Shown here piece by piece: positions 53,978 through 63,761 of a stretch of 64,000 nucleotides of DNA. Source of the stretch: Planctomycetota bacterium (GTDB taxonomy: Bacteria > Planctomycetota > UBA1135 > UBA2386); contig JACKHZ010000008.1 in the NCBI GenBank assembly GCA_020638735.1, positions 248,001-312,000 on the forward strand. The letters run 5' to 3'. The position numbers were made by a program, and so were the translations under genes. Under the pieces are notes generated by a model. That model ran no database searches. It worked only from the letters and a program-made list of their open reading frames with translations, and was not told the origin of the DNA. Each line of letters begins with the position of its first letter. Positions within the stretch are counted from its first letter, which is position 1.

Positions 53978-55981
53978 ATGCACCCGACCAAGCCCTGCCT
54001 CGCCGCGTCCCTGCTCCTGCTCTGGCTCGGCAGCGCGACGTTGGCGCCCCGACTGGCCGCACAGGACTCGCCCCGCCTGGTCACCAGCCGCACCACCGGC
54101 AGCCAACTGCTGAAGCTGCCGAAGGAGGACGACGCCTTCGGCTTCGTCGTCTTCGGCGACCGCACCGGCGGCCCGGTCGAGGGCATCAAGGTGCTCGCGC
54201 AGGCGGTGACCGACACCAACCTGCTCGACCCGGACCTGGTGCTGACCGTCGGCGACCTCGTCAACGGCTACAACACGCGCGAGCCGTGGCTCGCGCAGGC
54301 CGCCGAATACAAGGAGACGATGGCCCGGCTGCGCATGCCGTGGTTCCCGGTCGCGGGCAACCACGACGTCTACTGGCGCGGTGAGGGCAAGCCGAAGGAG
54401 GAGCACGAAGGCGACTACGAGCAGCACTTCGGGCCGCTGTGGTACGCGGTGCAGCACAAGCACTGCTGGTTCGTCGTGCTCTACTCCGACGAGGCCAACC
54501 CGGAGACCGGCGAGCGCAACTTCTCCAAGCCGGAGTGCCAGCGCATCGGCGACGAGCAGTTCGCGTGGCTGCGGGACACGCTGCAGAAGGCCAAGGGCGC
54601 GCGGCACGTGTTCGTGTTCTTGCACCACCCGCGCTGGCTGCAGCAGTACGGCGACGACTGGCAGAAGGTGCACGCGGCGCTGGCGGCGAACGGCAACGTC
54701 TCGGCGGTGTTCGCCGGGCACATCCACAACATGCAGTTCGACGGCGTGCGCGACGGCATCGCCTACTACACGGTGGCGTCGGTCGGCGCGCACCTGGCGA
54801 TGGAGGCGCCGCAGGCCGGCTTCCTGCACCAGTACCACGTCGTCACGGTGCGCCCCGAGGGCATCCAGGTCGCGGCGGTGCCGGTCGGCGCGGTGATCGA
54901 CCCGCACACCATCGACGGGGCGATGGCGCGGGACGTGCGCCACGTGCACGAGCACCTGACCGTCGCGGTCGCCGACGCGGCGGCCGCCGGCAGCGGCGCG
55001 GCGATCTCGGTCGACGGCGCGGTCGACGCGGTGCTGACGCTGCGGGTCGTGAACCCGGGGCAGCGCGCGCTCGAGCTCGAGCTGATCCCCGAGGTCGACG
55101 GTGTGTGGCAGTTCGGCCCCGACCATCAGCACCTCGTGGTGCCGCCCGGCAAGAGCGGCGAGACGACGTTCGCGGTCCGCCGCGCGGTGACGCCCGAGCC
55201 GTTCTCGCTGCCGCAACTCGAGGTGCGCTGCGACTACCTCGCCGAGCACAGCCGCGTCCCGCTGCCGATCCGCAGCCAGACGTTGCAGCTGCCGGCGCCG
55301 GCCGGGCTCGGCAAGGCGCCGAGCGAACGCGACGGCGTGCTGGTGCTCGACGGCGTCTCGGCGCTGGCCGTCGACAGCGCGCGACTCGAGCTGCCGGACG
55401 GTCCGATCACGCTGGAGACCTGGCTGCGCGGCGACGAGTTCTCCGGTCGGCGAGGCCTGATCGCCAAGACCGAGAACAGCGAGTTCGGCCTGTTCTGCAG
55501 CGACGGCACCGCCGACTGGTCGGTGCACCTCGACGGGCACTACGTGCGCGTCTCGAGCGAGAAGAAGGTGCTGCAGGAGGGCGTCTGGCACCACGTCGCC
55601 GGCGTCTACGACGGCGCCGAGGTGCGCATCTACGTCGACGGCAAGCTGCTGGCGAAGAAGGCGGGCAGCGGTGTGCGCACCCAGAACCAGCTGCCGCTGA
55701 TGATCGGCGCCGACGTCAACAAGAACGGCGGCTCGACGTCGGGCTTCCACGGTCGCCTCGACGACGTGCGGCTGTCGAAGGTCGCGCGCTACACCGGCGA
55801 GTCGTTCACGCCGCCGCAGAAGCTCGAGGCCGACGCCGACACCGTGCTGCTGCTGCCGTGCGACGAGGACTTCGGCCCGTGGGCGATCGACCGCTCAGGG
55901 CGCGGCGCACATCCGACGCGGCGCGGCACCGCGCATTGCACGGCCGGCGGGCGCGAGTCTGGTTCGGCGCCGGTTCGCTGA
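53978..55981 (+). CDS. Secreted metallophosphoesterase with C-terminal LamG/concanavalin-like domain
   Basis: 667 residues with a signal peptide. The calcineurin-like phosphoesterase motifs are G-D-R-T-G-G (GDxx), G-D-L-V-N-G (GDxxxN-like), G-N-H-D (GNHD) and A-G-H-I-H (GHxH). A beta-sandwich region (about 340-445) follows, then a LamG/jelly-roll domain (about 460-635, G-V-W-H-H-V-A-G-V-Y-D-G-A-E-V-R-I-Y-V-D-G-K) that usually binds carbohydrate. Predicted to be an extracellular phosphomonoesterase or phosphodiesterase. Divergent from the oxidoreductase. Confidence 0.9.
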   Translation: MHPTKPCLAASLLLLWLGSATLAPRLAAQDSPRLVTSRTTGSQLLKLPKEDDAFGFVVFGDRTGGPVEGIKVLAQAVTDTNLLDPDLVLTVGDLVNGYNTREPWLAQAAEYKETMARLRMPWFPVAGNHDVYWRGEGKPKEEHEGDYEQHFGPLWYAVQHKHCWFVVLYSDEANPETGERNFSKPECQRIGDEQFAWLRDTLQKAKGARHVFVFLHHPRWLQQYGDDWQKVHAALAANGNVSAVFAGHIHNMQFDGVRDGIAYYTVASVGAHLAMEAPQAGFLHQYHVVTVRPEGIQVAAVPVGAVIDPHTIDGAMARDVRHVHEHLTVAVADAAAAGSGAAISVDGAVDAVLTLRVVNPGQRALELELIPEVDGVWQFGPDHQHLVVPPGKSGETTFAVRRAVTPEPFSLPQLEVRCDYLAEHSRVPLPIRSQTLQLPAPAGLGKAPSERDGVLVLDGVSALAVDSARLELPDGPITLETWLRGDEFSGRRGLIAKTENSEFGLFCSDGTADWSVHLDGHYVRVSSEKKVLQEGVWHHVAGVYDGAEVRIYVDGKLLAKKAGSGVRTQNQLPLMIGADVNKNGGSTSGFHGRLDDVRLSKVARYTGESFTPPQKLEADADTVLLLPCDEDFGPWAIDRSGRGAHPTRRGTAHCTAGGRESGSAPVR

Positions 55982-56047
55982 GCGCGATCGGCGGGAAGAT
56001 CAGCGAAACTCGTGCAACCTGCGCCCGGCCCGGCGCGGAGACGAGTC

Positions 56048-59000
56048 GTGAGCGCCCGATCCCCCGAGACCCAGTCGTCCCCCGAGACGCTGTTCGCGCG
56101 GTTCCGCGACACCGGCGACCCGGCGGCGCTGGCCGGGGTGTTCGACCAGCTGGCGCCGCAGCTGCTGCTGGTCGCCGCGCACCTCTTGCGCGACGGCTCG
56201 GCCGAGGACCTGGTGCAGGCGACGTTCCTCGACGCGATCAAGAACGCGCAGCGCTGGGATCCGTCGCGCAGGCTGGCGCCGTGGCTGCTCGGCATGCTGG
56301 GCAACCACCTGCACGAAGCAAGACGGCAGCAGCGGCGAACGCCGGACGCGGCGCGCCTGGAGCAGCGTGAGGTCGAGCAGCCGGACGCGCTCGCCGCCGC
56401 CAACGAGAGCCTCGCCGCCGTGCACGCCGCCGTGGCGAAGCTACCGCGGCACTACCGGCAGGTGCTGTCGCTGCGGCTGGTGCACGGCCTCGAGCTGCCG
56501 CAGATCGCGCACAGCCTCGACGCGCCGCTCGGCACGGTGAAGGCGCAGCTGCACCGCGGCCTCGCGCTGCTGCGCCGCGCGCTGCCGGCCGGGCTGGCGC
56601 CGGCGTTGGCCGCGCTGCTGACGCCGGACCGCGGGCTGGCGGCGGTGCGGCAACTGATCGTCGAAGCGGCTCGCGCGAAGGGCATCACCGTCGGCGTCGC
56701 CGGCGCCGCCGCGTTGTTGAGCACCGGGCTCGCCATGAAACAGCTGATCGTCGTCCTGTTCCTCGCCGTCGCCGTGCTGGCCGGCGGCTGGCAGTTGCTG
56801 TCCCCCACCGAAGCGAGTCCGGTGACCGCCGCGCCGACGCACGTCGTCGCCGCGGCCGGGCTGACGCAGCGGGAAGTCGCCGCCGAGCCGCTGCCCGGCG
56901 CGCCGGCACAGCTGCCGCGCCTCGACGCCACCGTCGCCGACACGCCCGGCGCGATGGCCGCCGCCGACGGCACGCTGGTGCTGCGGGTGACCTGGTCGCG
57001 CGACCACACCCCCGCCCGGCACGTCGTCGTCAACGCGGTCGATGCCGAGACCGGCGCGACCAGCACCCGCGTCAGCGACGACGCCGGCATGGCGACGTTC
57101 GCCGACCTGCCGGCCCATCGCCACCACATGCAGCTGCGGAAGCTCGAGGTGACGGCCGGCGGCACGGTCGACGTCGCCGCCGGCCGGACCACCGAACTCG
57201 AACTGCAGATCGCCGGCGACCAGCGCCTCGACATCACCGTCGTCGATGCCGACGGCGCGCCGGCGCCCGGCGCCACGGTGTGGCAGCTCGGCCCGCACCT
57301 CCAGGCCGCCGCCGGGCCGCTCGACGTCACCGACGCCGACGGCCACCTCGACTACCGCGGCGTGCCGCTCGAACGGGTCTGGGCGCGGCGCGCAGGCGAT
57401 CAGCCGAGCAATGCGCAGAGCCCGGCCGGGCGACCCGACGCGGACCCGACGCAGCCGATCGAGGTGCTGCTGCAGCTCGGCCGAGGTGGCTGCACGTTGT
57501 CCGGGAGCGTGCTCGACCCCGACGGTCACCCGGTCGCCGACGCGCAGGTGCTGATCGCCTGCGACGACAGCCTCGGCGTCGACGAGCCGCGCATCGAGCT
57601 GGTCCAGACGACCGACGCCGAGGGTCGGTTCGCCACCGACGAGGTCCCCGCCGGCGAACGCTTCGTCGTCGCCGCGGCGCCGGGCTTCGCGCCGGCGATG
57701 CAGCGGGTCGCGACCAACACGGCCCGGCCGACGTCGGTGCTGCTGCAGCTGCAGCGCGGCGCCGTTCTGAGCGGCGTGGTCACCGACGCGGCAGGGCATC
57801 CAGCGGCGCGGCAGACGGTGACCGCGAAGGGCCGACACGACTACCTGCCGATCATCACCCCGTGGGGCCACTACCGCACGACCACCACCGACGCCGACGG
57901 GCGCTATCGGTTCGACGCGCTGCTGCCCGGCGAGACGGTCGTGCGGGTGCTGAGCAAGCCAGAGGCAGAGCACCGGTTGACGATTCGGGACGGTGACTCG
58001 CTGACCTGGGACCCGGTGCTCGGCGGCGGCGGCGCGATCACCGGCGTCGTGCTGCGGGCCGACGGCGTCGGGCTGGCGGGCTGCCTCGTGCGCGCGCTGC
58101 AACAGGAGCGCTCGCCGCGGCCGGTCGGCGCTTGGACCCGCACCGAGGCCGACGGCACCTTCCGCCTCGAAGGCCTCGCGCCAGTCACCTACATCGTGAT
58201 GGTGTTCAGCCCCCTCGCCGGACCGCCGGCAGAGATGGTGCCGATGGCGTCGCGCAGCGACCTGCGTCCCGACGGCGACCACCTGGTCGTGCAGCTCGAC
58301 GCGGCGGCGTGCGCCGACAGCTGGCTCGAGGTCTCGCTTGCGTTGCCGGCCGGTCTCGCCGCCGAGGCCCGGTTGTTCCTGACGCCGCGCGCGCTCGATG
58401 GTCTTCGCTACCCGGTCCCGAACGCGGACCTGCCGGCTGGCGTGACGAGCCACCGCTTCGGTCCGCTGCCGGCCGGTGACTACGACGTCGCCTGCCTCGT
58501 CGCGGGTCACGCCGAGCTCCGGCAGCGCGACGTTCCTCTCGGCGTCGACGAGCAGCGCAAGCTCCCGTCGTTCGCCTTCGACCAGCAGCGACCGTTGCTC
58601 GTCGTGCTGCGCCATGCCGACGGCCGCGCCGCCACCGGCGCAGAGGTCTCGGTCGACGGTCACTCGTGCAGCGAGACCGGGCCGGGCCGCTACGCGGCGC
58701 CGGCGACGCTGCCCGGCCGCGTCGAGCTGCGCGCGCACGGTCCCGACTTCGCTCCGTTCTCCGTCGCCGCCGCCTTCTCCGGCGACGCGCCGCTCGAGCA
58801 CGCCGTTGTTGCCGCCGCTCCGGTGCGCCTGCACCTCAGCCCGCCGACGCCCCGCCAACGCTGGCTCGCCAGCCTCGGCATCGTCGTCACCGCCGCCGAC
58901 GGCGCCGAACTGGTGCGCACCACCGTGCTCGTCGAGTGCGACGACGTGTTCGACTGGACGGTGGCGCTACGGCCCGGCACCTACTCGCTCGAGTGCATCG

Positions 59001-59080
59001 CGTCCGACGATTGCAAGGCGAACACCACGCTGACGGTCGGCGCGACGCCGCTCGACGTCGACCTGCAGCTGCTGCGCTGA
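56048..59080 (+). CDS. ECF sigma factor fused to a transmembrane and extracytoplasmic carboxypeptidase-regulatory-like region
   Basis: 1010 residues in one open frame. Residues about 12-185 are an ECF sigma factor: A-E-D-L-V-Q-A-T-F-L-D-A (region 2) and L-P-R-H-Y-R-Q-V-L-S-L-R-L-V-H-G-L-E-L-P-Q-I-A, G-T-V-K-A-Q-L-H-R-G (region 4). Two hydrophobic segments (about 214-228 and 233-252) follow, then about 750 residues of repeated beta-sandwich modules with G-x-V-x-D-x-x-G-x-P and T-D-A-D-G-R-Y/F motifs of the CarboxypepD_reg / CNA-B type. GTG at 56048 has GGAG seven bases upstream and is preferred over GTG at 56012. This fused layout would let an envelope signal act directly on the sigma domain. 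Confidence 0.85.
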   Translation: MSARSPETQSSPETLFARFRDTGDPAALAGVFDQLAPQLLLVAAHLLRDGSAEDLVQATFLDAIKNAQRWDPSRRLAPWLLGMLGNHLHEARRQQRRTPDAARLEQREVEQPDALAAANESLAAVHAAVAKLPRHYRQVLSLRLVHGLELPQIAHSLDAPLGTVKAQLHRGLALLRRALPAGLAPALAALLTPDRGLAAVRQLIVEAARAKGITVGVAGAAALLSTGLAMKQLIVVLFLAVAVLAGGWQLLSPTEASPVTAAPTHVVAAAGLTQREVAAEPLPGAPAQLPRLDATVADTPGAMAAADGTLVLRVTWSRDHTPARHVVVNAVDAETGATSTRVSDDAGMATFADLPAHRHHMQLRKLEVTAGGTVDVAAGRTTELELQIAGDQRLDITVVDADGAPAPGATVWQLGPHLQAAAGPLDVTDADGHLDYRGVPLERVWARRAGDQPSNAQSPAGRPDADPTQPIEVLLQLGRGGCTLSGSVLDPDGHPVADAQVLIACDDSLGVDEPRIELVQTTDAEGRFATDEVPAGERFVVAAAPGFAPAMQRVATNTARPTSVLLQLQRGAVLSGVVTDAAGHPAARQTVTAKGRHDYLPIITPWGHYRTTTTDADGRYRFDALLPGETVVRVLSKPEAEHRLTIRDGDSLTWDPVLGGGGAITGVVLRADGVGLAGCLVRALQQERSPRPVGAWTRTEADGTFRLEGLAPVTYIVMVFSPLAGPPAEMVPMASRSDLRPDGDHLVVQLDAAACADSWLEVSLALPAGLAAEARLFLTPRALDGLRYPVPNADLPAGVTSHRFGPLPAGDYDVACLVAGHAELRQRDVPLGVDEQRKLPSFAFDQQRPLLVVLRHADGRAATGAEVSVDGHSCSETGPGRYAAPATLPGRVELRAHGPDFAPFSVAAAFSGDAPLEHAVVAAAPVRLHLSPPTPRQRWLASLGIVVTAADGAELVRTTVLVECDDVFDWTVALRPGTYSLECIASDDCKANTTLTVGATPLDVDLQLLR

Positions 59081-59148
59081 GCGACGCTCACCCGCCCGGC
59101 GAAAGGCCACCGGGACTGCCCGCCGGATGCCCCACGCCCACTCCTCGC

Positions 59149-59154
59149 TATGCT
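59149..59154 (+). promoter_or_regulatory. Candidate -10 element TATGCT, 6 nt before ATG
   Basis: TATGCT ends 6 nt before the ATG at 59161, predicting a leaderless transcript. No clear -35 box. Confidence 0.45.
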
Positions 59155-59160
59155 GTCGCG

Positions 59161-60204
59161 ATGCTCCGGGGAACCACGTTCGTCGCCATCCTGCTCGCCA
59201 CCACCACCGCGGCGCTCGCGCAAGGACCGCTCACCGCGCAGCTGGTCGCCAACGACGCGACCACGGCGCAGTGGATCGACCCCGCCACCGGGGCGGTCGG
59301 CGCGCAGATGAGCACGCCGCCGGGGCCGACGACGGGTACCGCGGTGCAGGTCGGCTACGGCGGCAACCCGTCGTTCGCGCGCTACCAGTGTTCGCTCGCC
59401 CCGGCCGGGGACGGCTTCGCCTTCTCCGCGTCTTCGTCGTGCAGTTATCCACTCGGCTCCATCGTCGGCCAGATCCACGCTGACCTGACGCTGACGATCG
59501 CCGGCAACGGCGCCGCGTTCGCCGGCATCGACGCGCTGCTGTGGCACGGTGGCGACTACCCCGGCCCCACGGCCATGCTGGTCGACGTCGGTGACGACGG
59601 CGTGGTCGACCTGACCAGCGACTGGAGCGTCGGCCCGGGCTACCGGCAGCACCGGCTGTGGTACTGGGACTTCGCCGACGGCGACCTGGTGATCCGGGTG
59701 CGCAGCGATCAGGCCAGCTTCGGAGGTTGGCAGGTCCACGGGCTGTCCTTGGACGTACGTCCGTGGGCACCGGGCACGTCGCCGGTGTCGGCGGGTTCGA
59801 CCACGATCCCGTACATCCCGATCAACGTCACCGACCCCGAATCGAGCAACTACGCGCTGGTCGCCGAACCTCCCGCGCAGCCACAGCACGCGATGGACCT
59901 GCGCGCGACGGGCATGGGCCATTACGGCTACTTCCTGGTCAGCGACGTCGGCGCCACGCTGCCGCTCTTGCTGCCGGCCCCGTGGAACGTGCCCAGTCCA
60001 GCGCTGAGCAACGTGCTGGCGTTCGCCGGCGGCGCCGTCACGGCGACCGTGCCGTACCCGCCGAACGCACCGACGCCGCGCGAGTGGGTTCTGCCGGTGC
60101 CGCCGCTGCCGCCGGGGCTGACGTTCTACGTGCAGCACGCCAGCGCCAACCAGTACTACGCCTTCTGGTTCGGCACCACCAACGTGGTGCGCATCGACAC
60201 CTGA
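59161..60204 (+). CDS. Secreted protein of unknown function with a C-terminal tail like other exported proteins here
   Basis: 347 residues with a signal peptide ending near A-L-A-Q. Beta-rich; the N-terminal half has no recognised family. The C-terminal about 110 residues (from H-Y-G-Y-F-L-V-S) end in P-P-G-L-T-F-Y-V-Q-H-A, which resembles the shared tail more loosely than the other members. Predicted to be exported and perhaps surface-located. Confidence 0.7.
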   Translation: MLRGTTFVAILLATTTAALAQGPLTAQLVANDATTAQWIDPATGAVGAQMSTPPGPTTGTAVQVGYGGNPSFARYQCSLAPAGDGFAFSASSSCSYPLGSIVGQIHADLTLTIAGNGAAFAGIDALLWHGGDYPGPTAMLVDVGDDGVVDLTSDWSVGPGYRQHRLWYWDFADGDLVIRVRSDQASFGGWQVHGLSLDVRPWAPGTSPVSAGSTTIPYIPINVTDPESSNYALVAEPPAQPQHAMDLRATGMGHYGYFLVSDVGATLPLLLPAPWNVPSPALSNVLAFAGGAVTATVPYPPNAPTPREWVLPVPPLPPGLTFYVQHASANQYYAFWFGTTNVVRIDT

Positions 60205-60285
60205 GCGCGGTCGGGCGCCGCTGTCGTGACGACGGTTGCAGAGCACGCTGGAGCCGGGGCGCCGCGTCCGCTAACAAGTGCGCCC

Positions 60286-61200
60286 ATGTCCGAGAGCACC
60301 AAGCCGCGCAAGAAGACCGCCGGCAAGTCCCGTTCGAAGGCGTCGACGTCCCCGAAGAAGCGGGCCGACAAGAAGCCCAAGCTGACCGCGCGCAACGCCG
60401 ACAAGCACGTGCTCTACCAGCTCGCCGTGCAGGCGCCGGAGCTCGACGCCAAGATCTACTCGCGTTGGTTCAAGCGCTACACCGGCCGCGACCTGCGCGT
60501 CTTGCGCGAGGACTTCTGCGGCACCGCGGTGCTGGCCTGCCACCACGTGAAGCGCCACCCCGACAACGTCGCGATCGGCGTCGACCTCGACGGGCCGACG
60601 CTCGACTGGGGCCGCGAGCACAACGTCGCGCGGCTGCTCGACCAGGAGCAGCAGCAGCGGCTGACGCTGCTGCAGGAGAACGTGCTCGACGTGCAGGCGC
60701 CGAAGGCCGACGCGATCCTGGCGCTCAACTTCAGCTACTCGGTGTTCAACACGCGCGAGCAGCTCGGCGCCTACCTGAAGAACTGCTACCGCTCGCTGAA
60801 GCCCGGCGGCGTGCTCTACCTCGACTCGTGGGGCGGCCCCGACGTGCTGAAGAAGAAGACCGACAAGCGGCGCGTGAAGGGCTTCCAGTACCACTGGGAG
60901 CAGCGGCTCTACGACCCCATCAGCCACCGCATCGTCTGCGCGATCCACTTCGCGTTCCCGGACGGCACCAAGCTGAAGGACGCGTTCGTCTACGACTGGC
61001 GGCTGTGGACGCTGGCCGAGCTGCGCGAGCTGTTCGTCGAGGCGGGCTTCGAGGACACCCACGTGCTGTGGGAAGGCACCGACCCGAAGAATGGCGGCGG
61101 CAACGGCAAGTTCACGCGCAAGGAGAAGGGCGACATGGACGAGTGCTGGATCACGTTCGTCGTCGGCCGGAAGCCGGGCGCGCCGCGGCGGTCGAAGTAG
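60286..61200 (+). CDS. Class I SAM-dependent methyltransferase
   Basis: 304 residues. A Lys/Ser-rich basic N-terminal tail (residues 1-35) is followed by a methyltransferase core: L-R-E-D-F-C-G-T-A-V-L-A, I-G-V-D-L-D-G-P-T-L, A-I-L-A-L-N-F-S-Y-S-V-F-N-T and L-K-P-G-G-V-L-Y-L-D. The basic tail suggests nucleic-acid or ribosome association. The start M-S-E-S-T-K-P is preferred over an upstream in-frame ATG. Substrate unknown. Confidence 0.82.
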   Translation: MSESTKPRKKTAGKSRSKASTSPKKRADKKPKLTARNADKHVLYQLAVQAPELDAKIYSRWFKRYTGRDLRVLREDFCGTAVLACHHVKRHPDNVAIGVDLDGPTLDWGREHNVARLLDQEQQQRLTLLQENVLDVQAPKADAILALNFSYSVFNTREQLGAYLKNCYRSLKPGGVLYLDSWGGPDVLKKKTDKRRVKGFQYHWEQRLYDPISHRIVCAIHFAFPDGTKLKDAFVYDWRLWTLAELRELFVEAGFEDTHVLWEGTDPKNGGGNGKFTRKEKGDMDECWITFVVGRKPGAPRRSK

Positions 61201-61407
61201 TCCGGCTGGGCCGTCGCCGGCCGGAACCACCGATGGCGACGGGGCCTGGGCCGGCGCAGCCGCGGGCGGCGAGGCGCCGTCCCCGCCGGACCGCCGCGAT
61301 GCCGGCGACGGGCCTTGCACCCCGCTGCAACTCTCCGAATACTGCTCGCCCCAAAACCCTTCGGCCGCCGCCCGACCCTGCGGCAGCCCACGCGCCCAAC
61401 TGTGCTC

Positions 61408-62484
61408 ATGAACGAACTCGTCATTCTCGGCGCCGGCAAGATCGGCCGCATGGTCTGCCACTTCATGTCCCACTCCGGAACCTACAAGGTCCGGGTCGGT
61501 GACGCTTCGCAGGCGGCGGTCACCGCGCTGGGCCAGGACTACCCGCAGGTCGACGCCTCGGTGGTCGACTTCGCCTCGGCCGACAGCCTGGACTCGATCC
61601 TCGCCGGCGCCTGGGCGGTGATCAGCTGCGCGCCGTTCCACTGCAACCCGCTGATCGCGGCGCGCGCCAAGGAGCACGGCGTGCACTACTTCGACCTGAC
61701 CGAAGACGTCGAGGTCACCGCCCAGGTCAAGGAGCTGGCCAAGGACGCCAAGACGCTGTTCGCGCCACAGTGCGGCCTGGCACCCGGCTTCATCACCATC
61801 ACCGCCAACCACCTGATGAAGTCGATGACGCAGGTCAGCGACCTGCGGCTGCGGGTCGGCGCGCTGCCGCGCTTCCCGTCCAACCGGCTGAAGTACAACC
61901 TGACCTGGAGCACCGAGGGGCTCATCAACGAGTACTGCAACCCGTGCGAGGCCGTCGAGGGCGGCGAGCTGGTGACGGTGCCGCCGATGGAGCAGCTCGA
62001 GCACATCACCATCGACGGCGTCGAATACGAGGCGTTCAACACCTCGGGCGGCCTCGGCACGCTGGCGATCACGCTCAAGGACCGCGTCGCCAACGTCAAC
62101 TACAAGACGATGCGCTACCCGGGCCACTGCGAGCTGATGAAGTTCCTGCTGCACGACCTGCACATGCAGGACGCGACGGACCAGCTGAAGGTCATCTTCG
62201 AGCGCGCGCTGCCGGGCACGCTGCAGGACCAGATCGTGATCTTCGTCAGCGCCACCGGCATGTTCCACGGCAAGCTGACCGAGCGCACCTACGCCAAGAC
62301 GATCTACCACCAGAAGATCGACGGCCGCGACTGGAGCGGCATCCAGATCACGACCGCGGCCGGCGTCACGGCGATCGTGGACATGCTGCACGACGGGCTG
62401 CTGCCGTCGAGCGGCTTCCTCAAGATGGAGGACGTCGACTACGAGGCGTTCCTGAAGAACCGCTTCGGCCAGTACTACGCCTGA
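61408..62484 (+). CDS. Saccharopine dehydrogenase/reductase-like protein
   Basis: 358 residues. N-terminal Rossmann fold I-L-G-A-G-K-I-G-R-M-V, then F-D-L-T-E-D-V-E and A-P-Q-C-G-L-A-P-G-F, characteristic of the saccharopine dehydrogenase (NADP, L-glutamate-forming) family. The C-terminal catalytic domain has Y-N-L-T-W-S-T-E-G-L-I-N-E-Y. Possible roles are lysine metabolism or carboxynorspermidine-type chemistry; the substrate cannot be fixed. The ATG at 61408 starts a compact N-terminus directly at the fold. The 207-nt gap before it is GC-rich, with no clear feature. Confidence 0.82.
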   Translation: MNELVILGAGKIGRMVCHFMSHSGTYKVRVGDASQAAVTALGQDYPQVDASVVDFASADSLDSILAGAWAVISCAPFHCNPLIAARAKEHGVHYFDLTEDVEVTAQVKELAKDAKTLFAPQCGLAPGFITITANHLMKSMTQVSDLRLRVGALPRFPSNRLKYNLTWSTEGLINEYCNPCEAVEGGELVTVPPMEQLEHITIDGVEYEAFNTSGGLGTLAITLKDRVANVNYKTMRYPGHCELMKFLLHDLHMQDATDQLKVIFERALPGTLQDQIVIFVSATGMFHGKLTERTYAKTIYHQKIDGRDWSGIQITTAAGVTAIVDMLHDGLLPSSGFLKMEDVDYEAFLKNRFGQYYA

Positions 62485-62546
62485 GCACCGTTCCGGGACC
62501 AGCTGAGGCTGGCCCCGCAGCGGGACCGGCGCCATCATCCGGCGCC

Positions 62547-63761
62547 ATGCCGAAGTTCCCGCTGCTCTGCGCGATGATGTTCCTCCAGTTCTTCGTCTGG
62601 GGGAGCTGGTACGTGACCGCTGGCACCTTCGTCCCGGCGATGGACTGGCCCGGCGCGACGACCGGCTGGGTGTACTCGGCCGGGCCGATCGCGGCGATGA
62701 TCACGCCGCTGTTCCTCGGCCTGTTCGCCGACCGCTTCTTCGCTTCGCAGCGCGTGCTGGCGACGATGCACGCGCTCGGCGCGGTGGTGATGCTGTGGCT
62801 GATCCCCGACGCGATCGGCAGCAAGGACGCCGCCGCGTTCGAACAATACGTGCTGGTCTACATGCTGTGCTACATGCCGACGCTCGGCCTCAGCAACACC
62901 GTCGCGCTGACGCACATCGCCGACGCCGAACGGCAGTTTCCGATCGCCCGCGTGTTCGGCACGCTCGGCTGGATCGCCGCGGTGTCGCTGGTCTCGAAGG
63001 GCCTGTCGGGCGACAAGTCCCCGGTGATGTTCGAGGTCGCCGGCTACAGCTCGGTGGCGATGGCGGTGCTGAGCATGCTGCTGCCGCACACCCCGCCGCC
63101 CGCGGCCGGCAAGAAGGTCAACGTCGTCGAGACGCTCGGCCTCGGCGCGCTCGAGCTGCTGAAGAACCCCGCCTTCGCGGTGTTCCTGCTGTGCTCGTTC
63201 CTGATCTGCATCCCGCTCGCCGGCTACTACGCCTACGGCAACCAGTTCGCCGGCACGGTGTGGCCCGAGCCCGGCTTCTACATGGCGTTCGGGCAATGGG
63301 CCGAGGTGCTGTTCATGCTGGTGATGCCGCTGTGCTTCCGCAGGCTCGGCGTCAAGTGGATGCTGGCGATCGGCATGCTGGCCTGGGTCGTGCGCTACGG
63401 CCTGTGGTCGTTCGGCGCCGGCGATTCACCGGTCGGCTGGATGGTGCTCGGCGGCATCCTGCTGCACGGCATCTGCTACGACTTCTTCTTCGTCACCGGC
63501 CAGATCTACGTCGACCAGCGGTCGCGGCCCGAGATCCGCGGCCAGGCGCAGAGCTTCCTCGTCATCATGACGCAGGGCCTCGGCATGTTCCTCGGCGCGC
63601 AGATCATGACCGCGATCGTCGCCGACAACACCGCCGGAGACGCCAAGGACTGGGGACGCATCTGGCTGCTGCCGTGCCTCGGCGCCGGCGCGATCCTGCT
63701 GGTGTTCGTCGCGCTGTTCCGCGGCTCGCGCGGCCGCGCCGCTCAGCCGTCGGCCGAGTAG
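62547..63761 (+). CDS. MFS transporter, nucleoside:H+ symporter type
   Basis: 404 residues with about 12 membrane helices. The opening L-Q-F-F-V-W-G-S-W-Y-V-T, the helix-rich core and the G-I-C-Y-D-F-F-F-V-T-G-Q-I-Y-V-D segment match the NHS family (NupG/XapB-like). It should import nucleosides with protons, although family members of unknown specificity are common. It follows the saccharopine-reductase-like gene on the same strand; its 3' end overlaps the convergent cupin gene by 19 nt. Confidence 0.85.
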   Translation: MPKFPLLCAMMFLQFFVWGSWYVTAGTFVPAMDWPGATTGWVYSAGPIAAMITPLFLGLFADRFFASQRVLATMHALGAVVMLWLIPDAIGSKDAAAFEQYVLVYMLCYMPTLGLSNTVALTHIADAERQFPIARVFGTLGWIAAVSLVSKGLSGDKSPVMFEVAGYSSVAMAVLSMLLPHTPPPAAGKKVNVVETLGLGALELLKNPAFAVFLLCSFLICIPLAGYYAYGNQFAGTVWPEPGFYMAFGQWAEVLFMLVMPLCFRRLGVKWMLAIGMLAWVVRYGLWSFGAGDSPVGWMVLGGILLHGICYDFFFVTGQIYVDQRSRPEIRGQAQSFLVIMTQGLGMFLGAQIMTAIVADNTAGDAKDWGRIWLLPCLGAGAILLVFVALFRGSRGRAAQPSAE

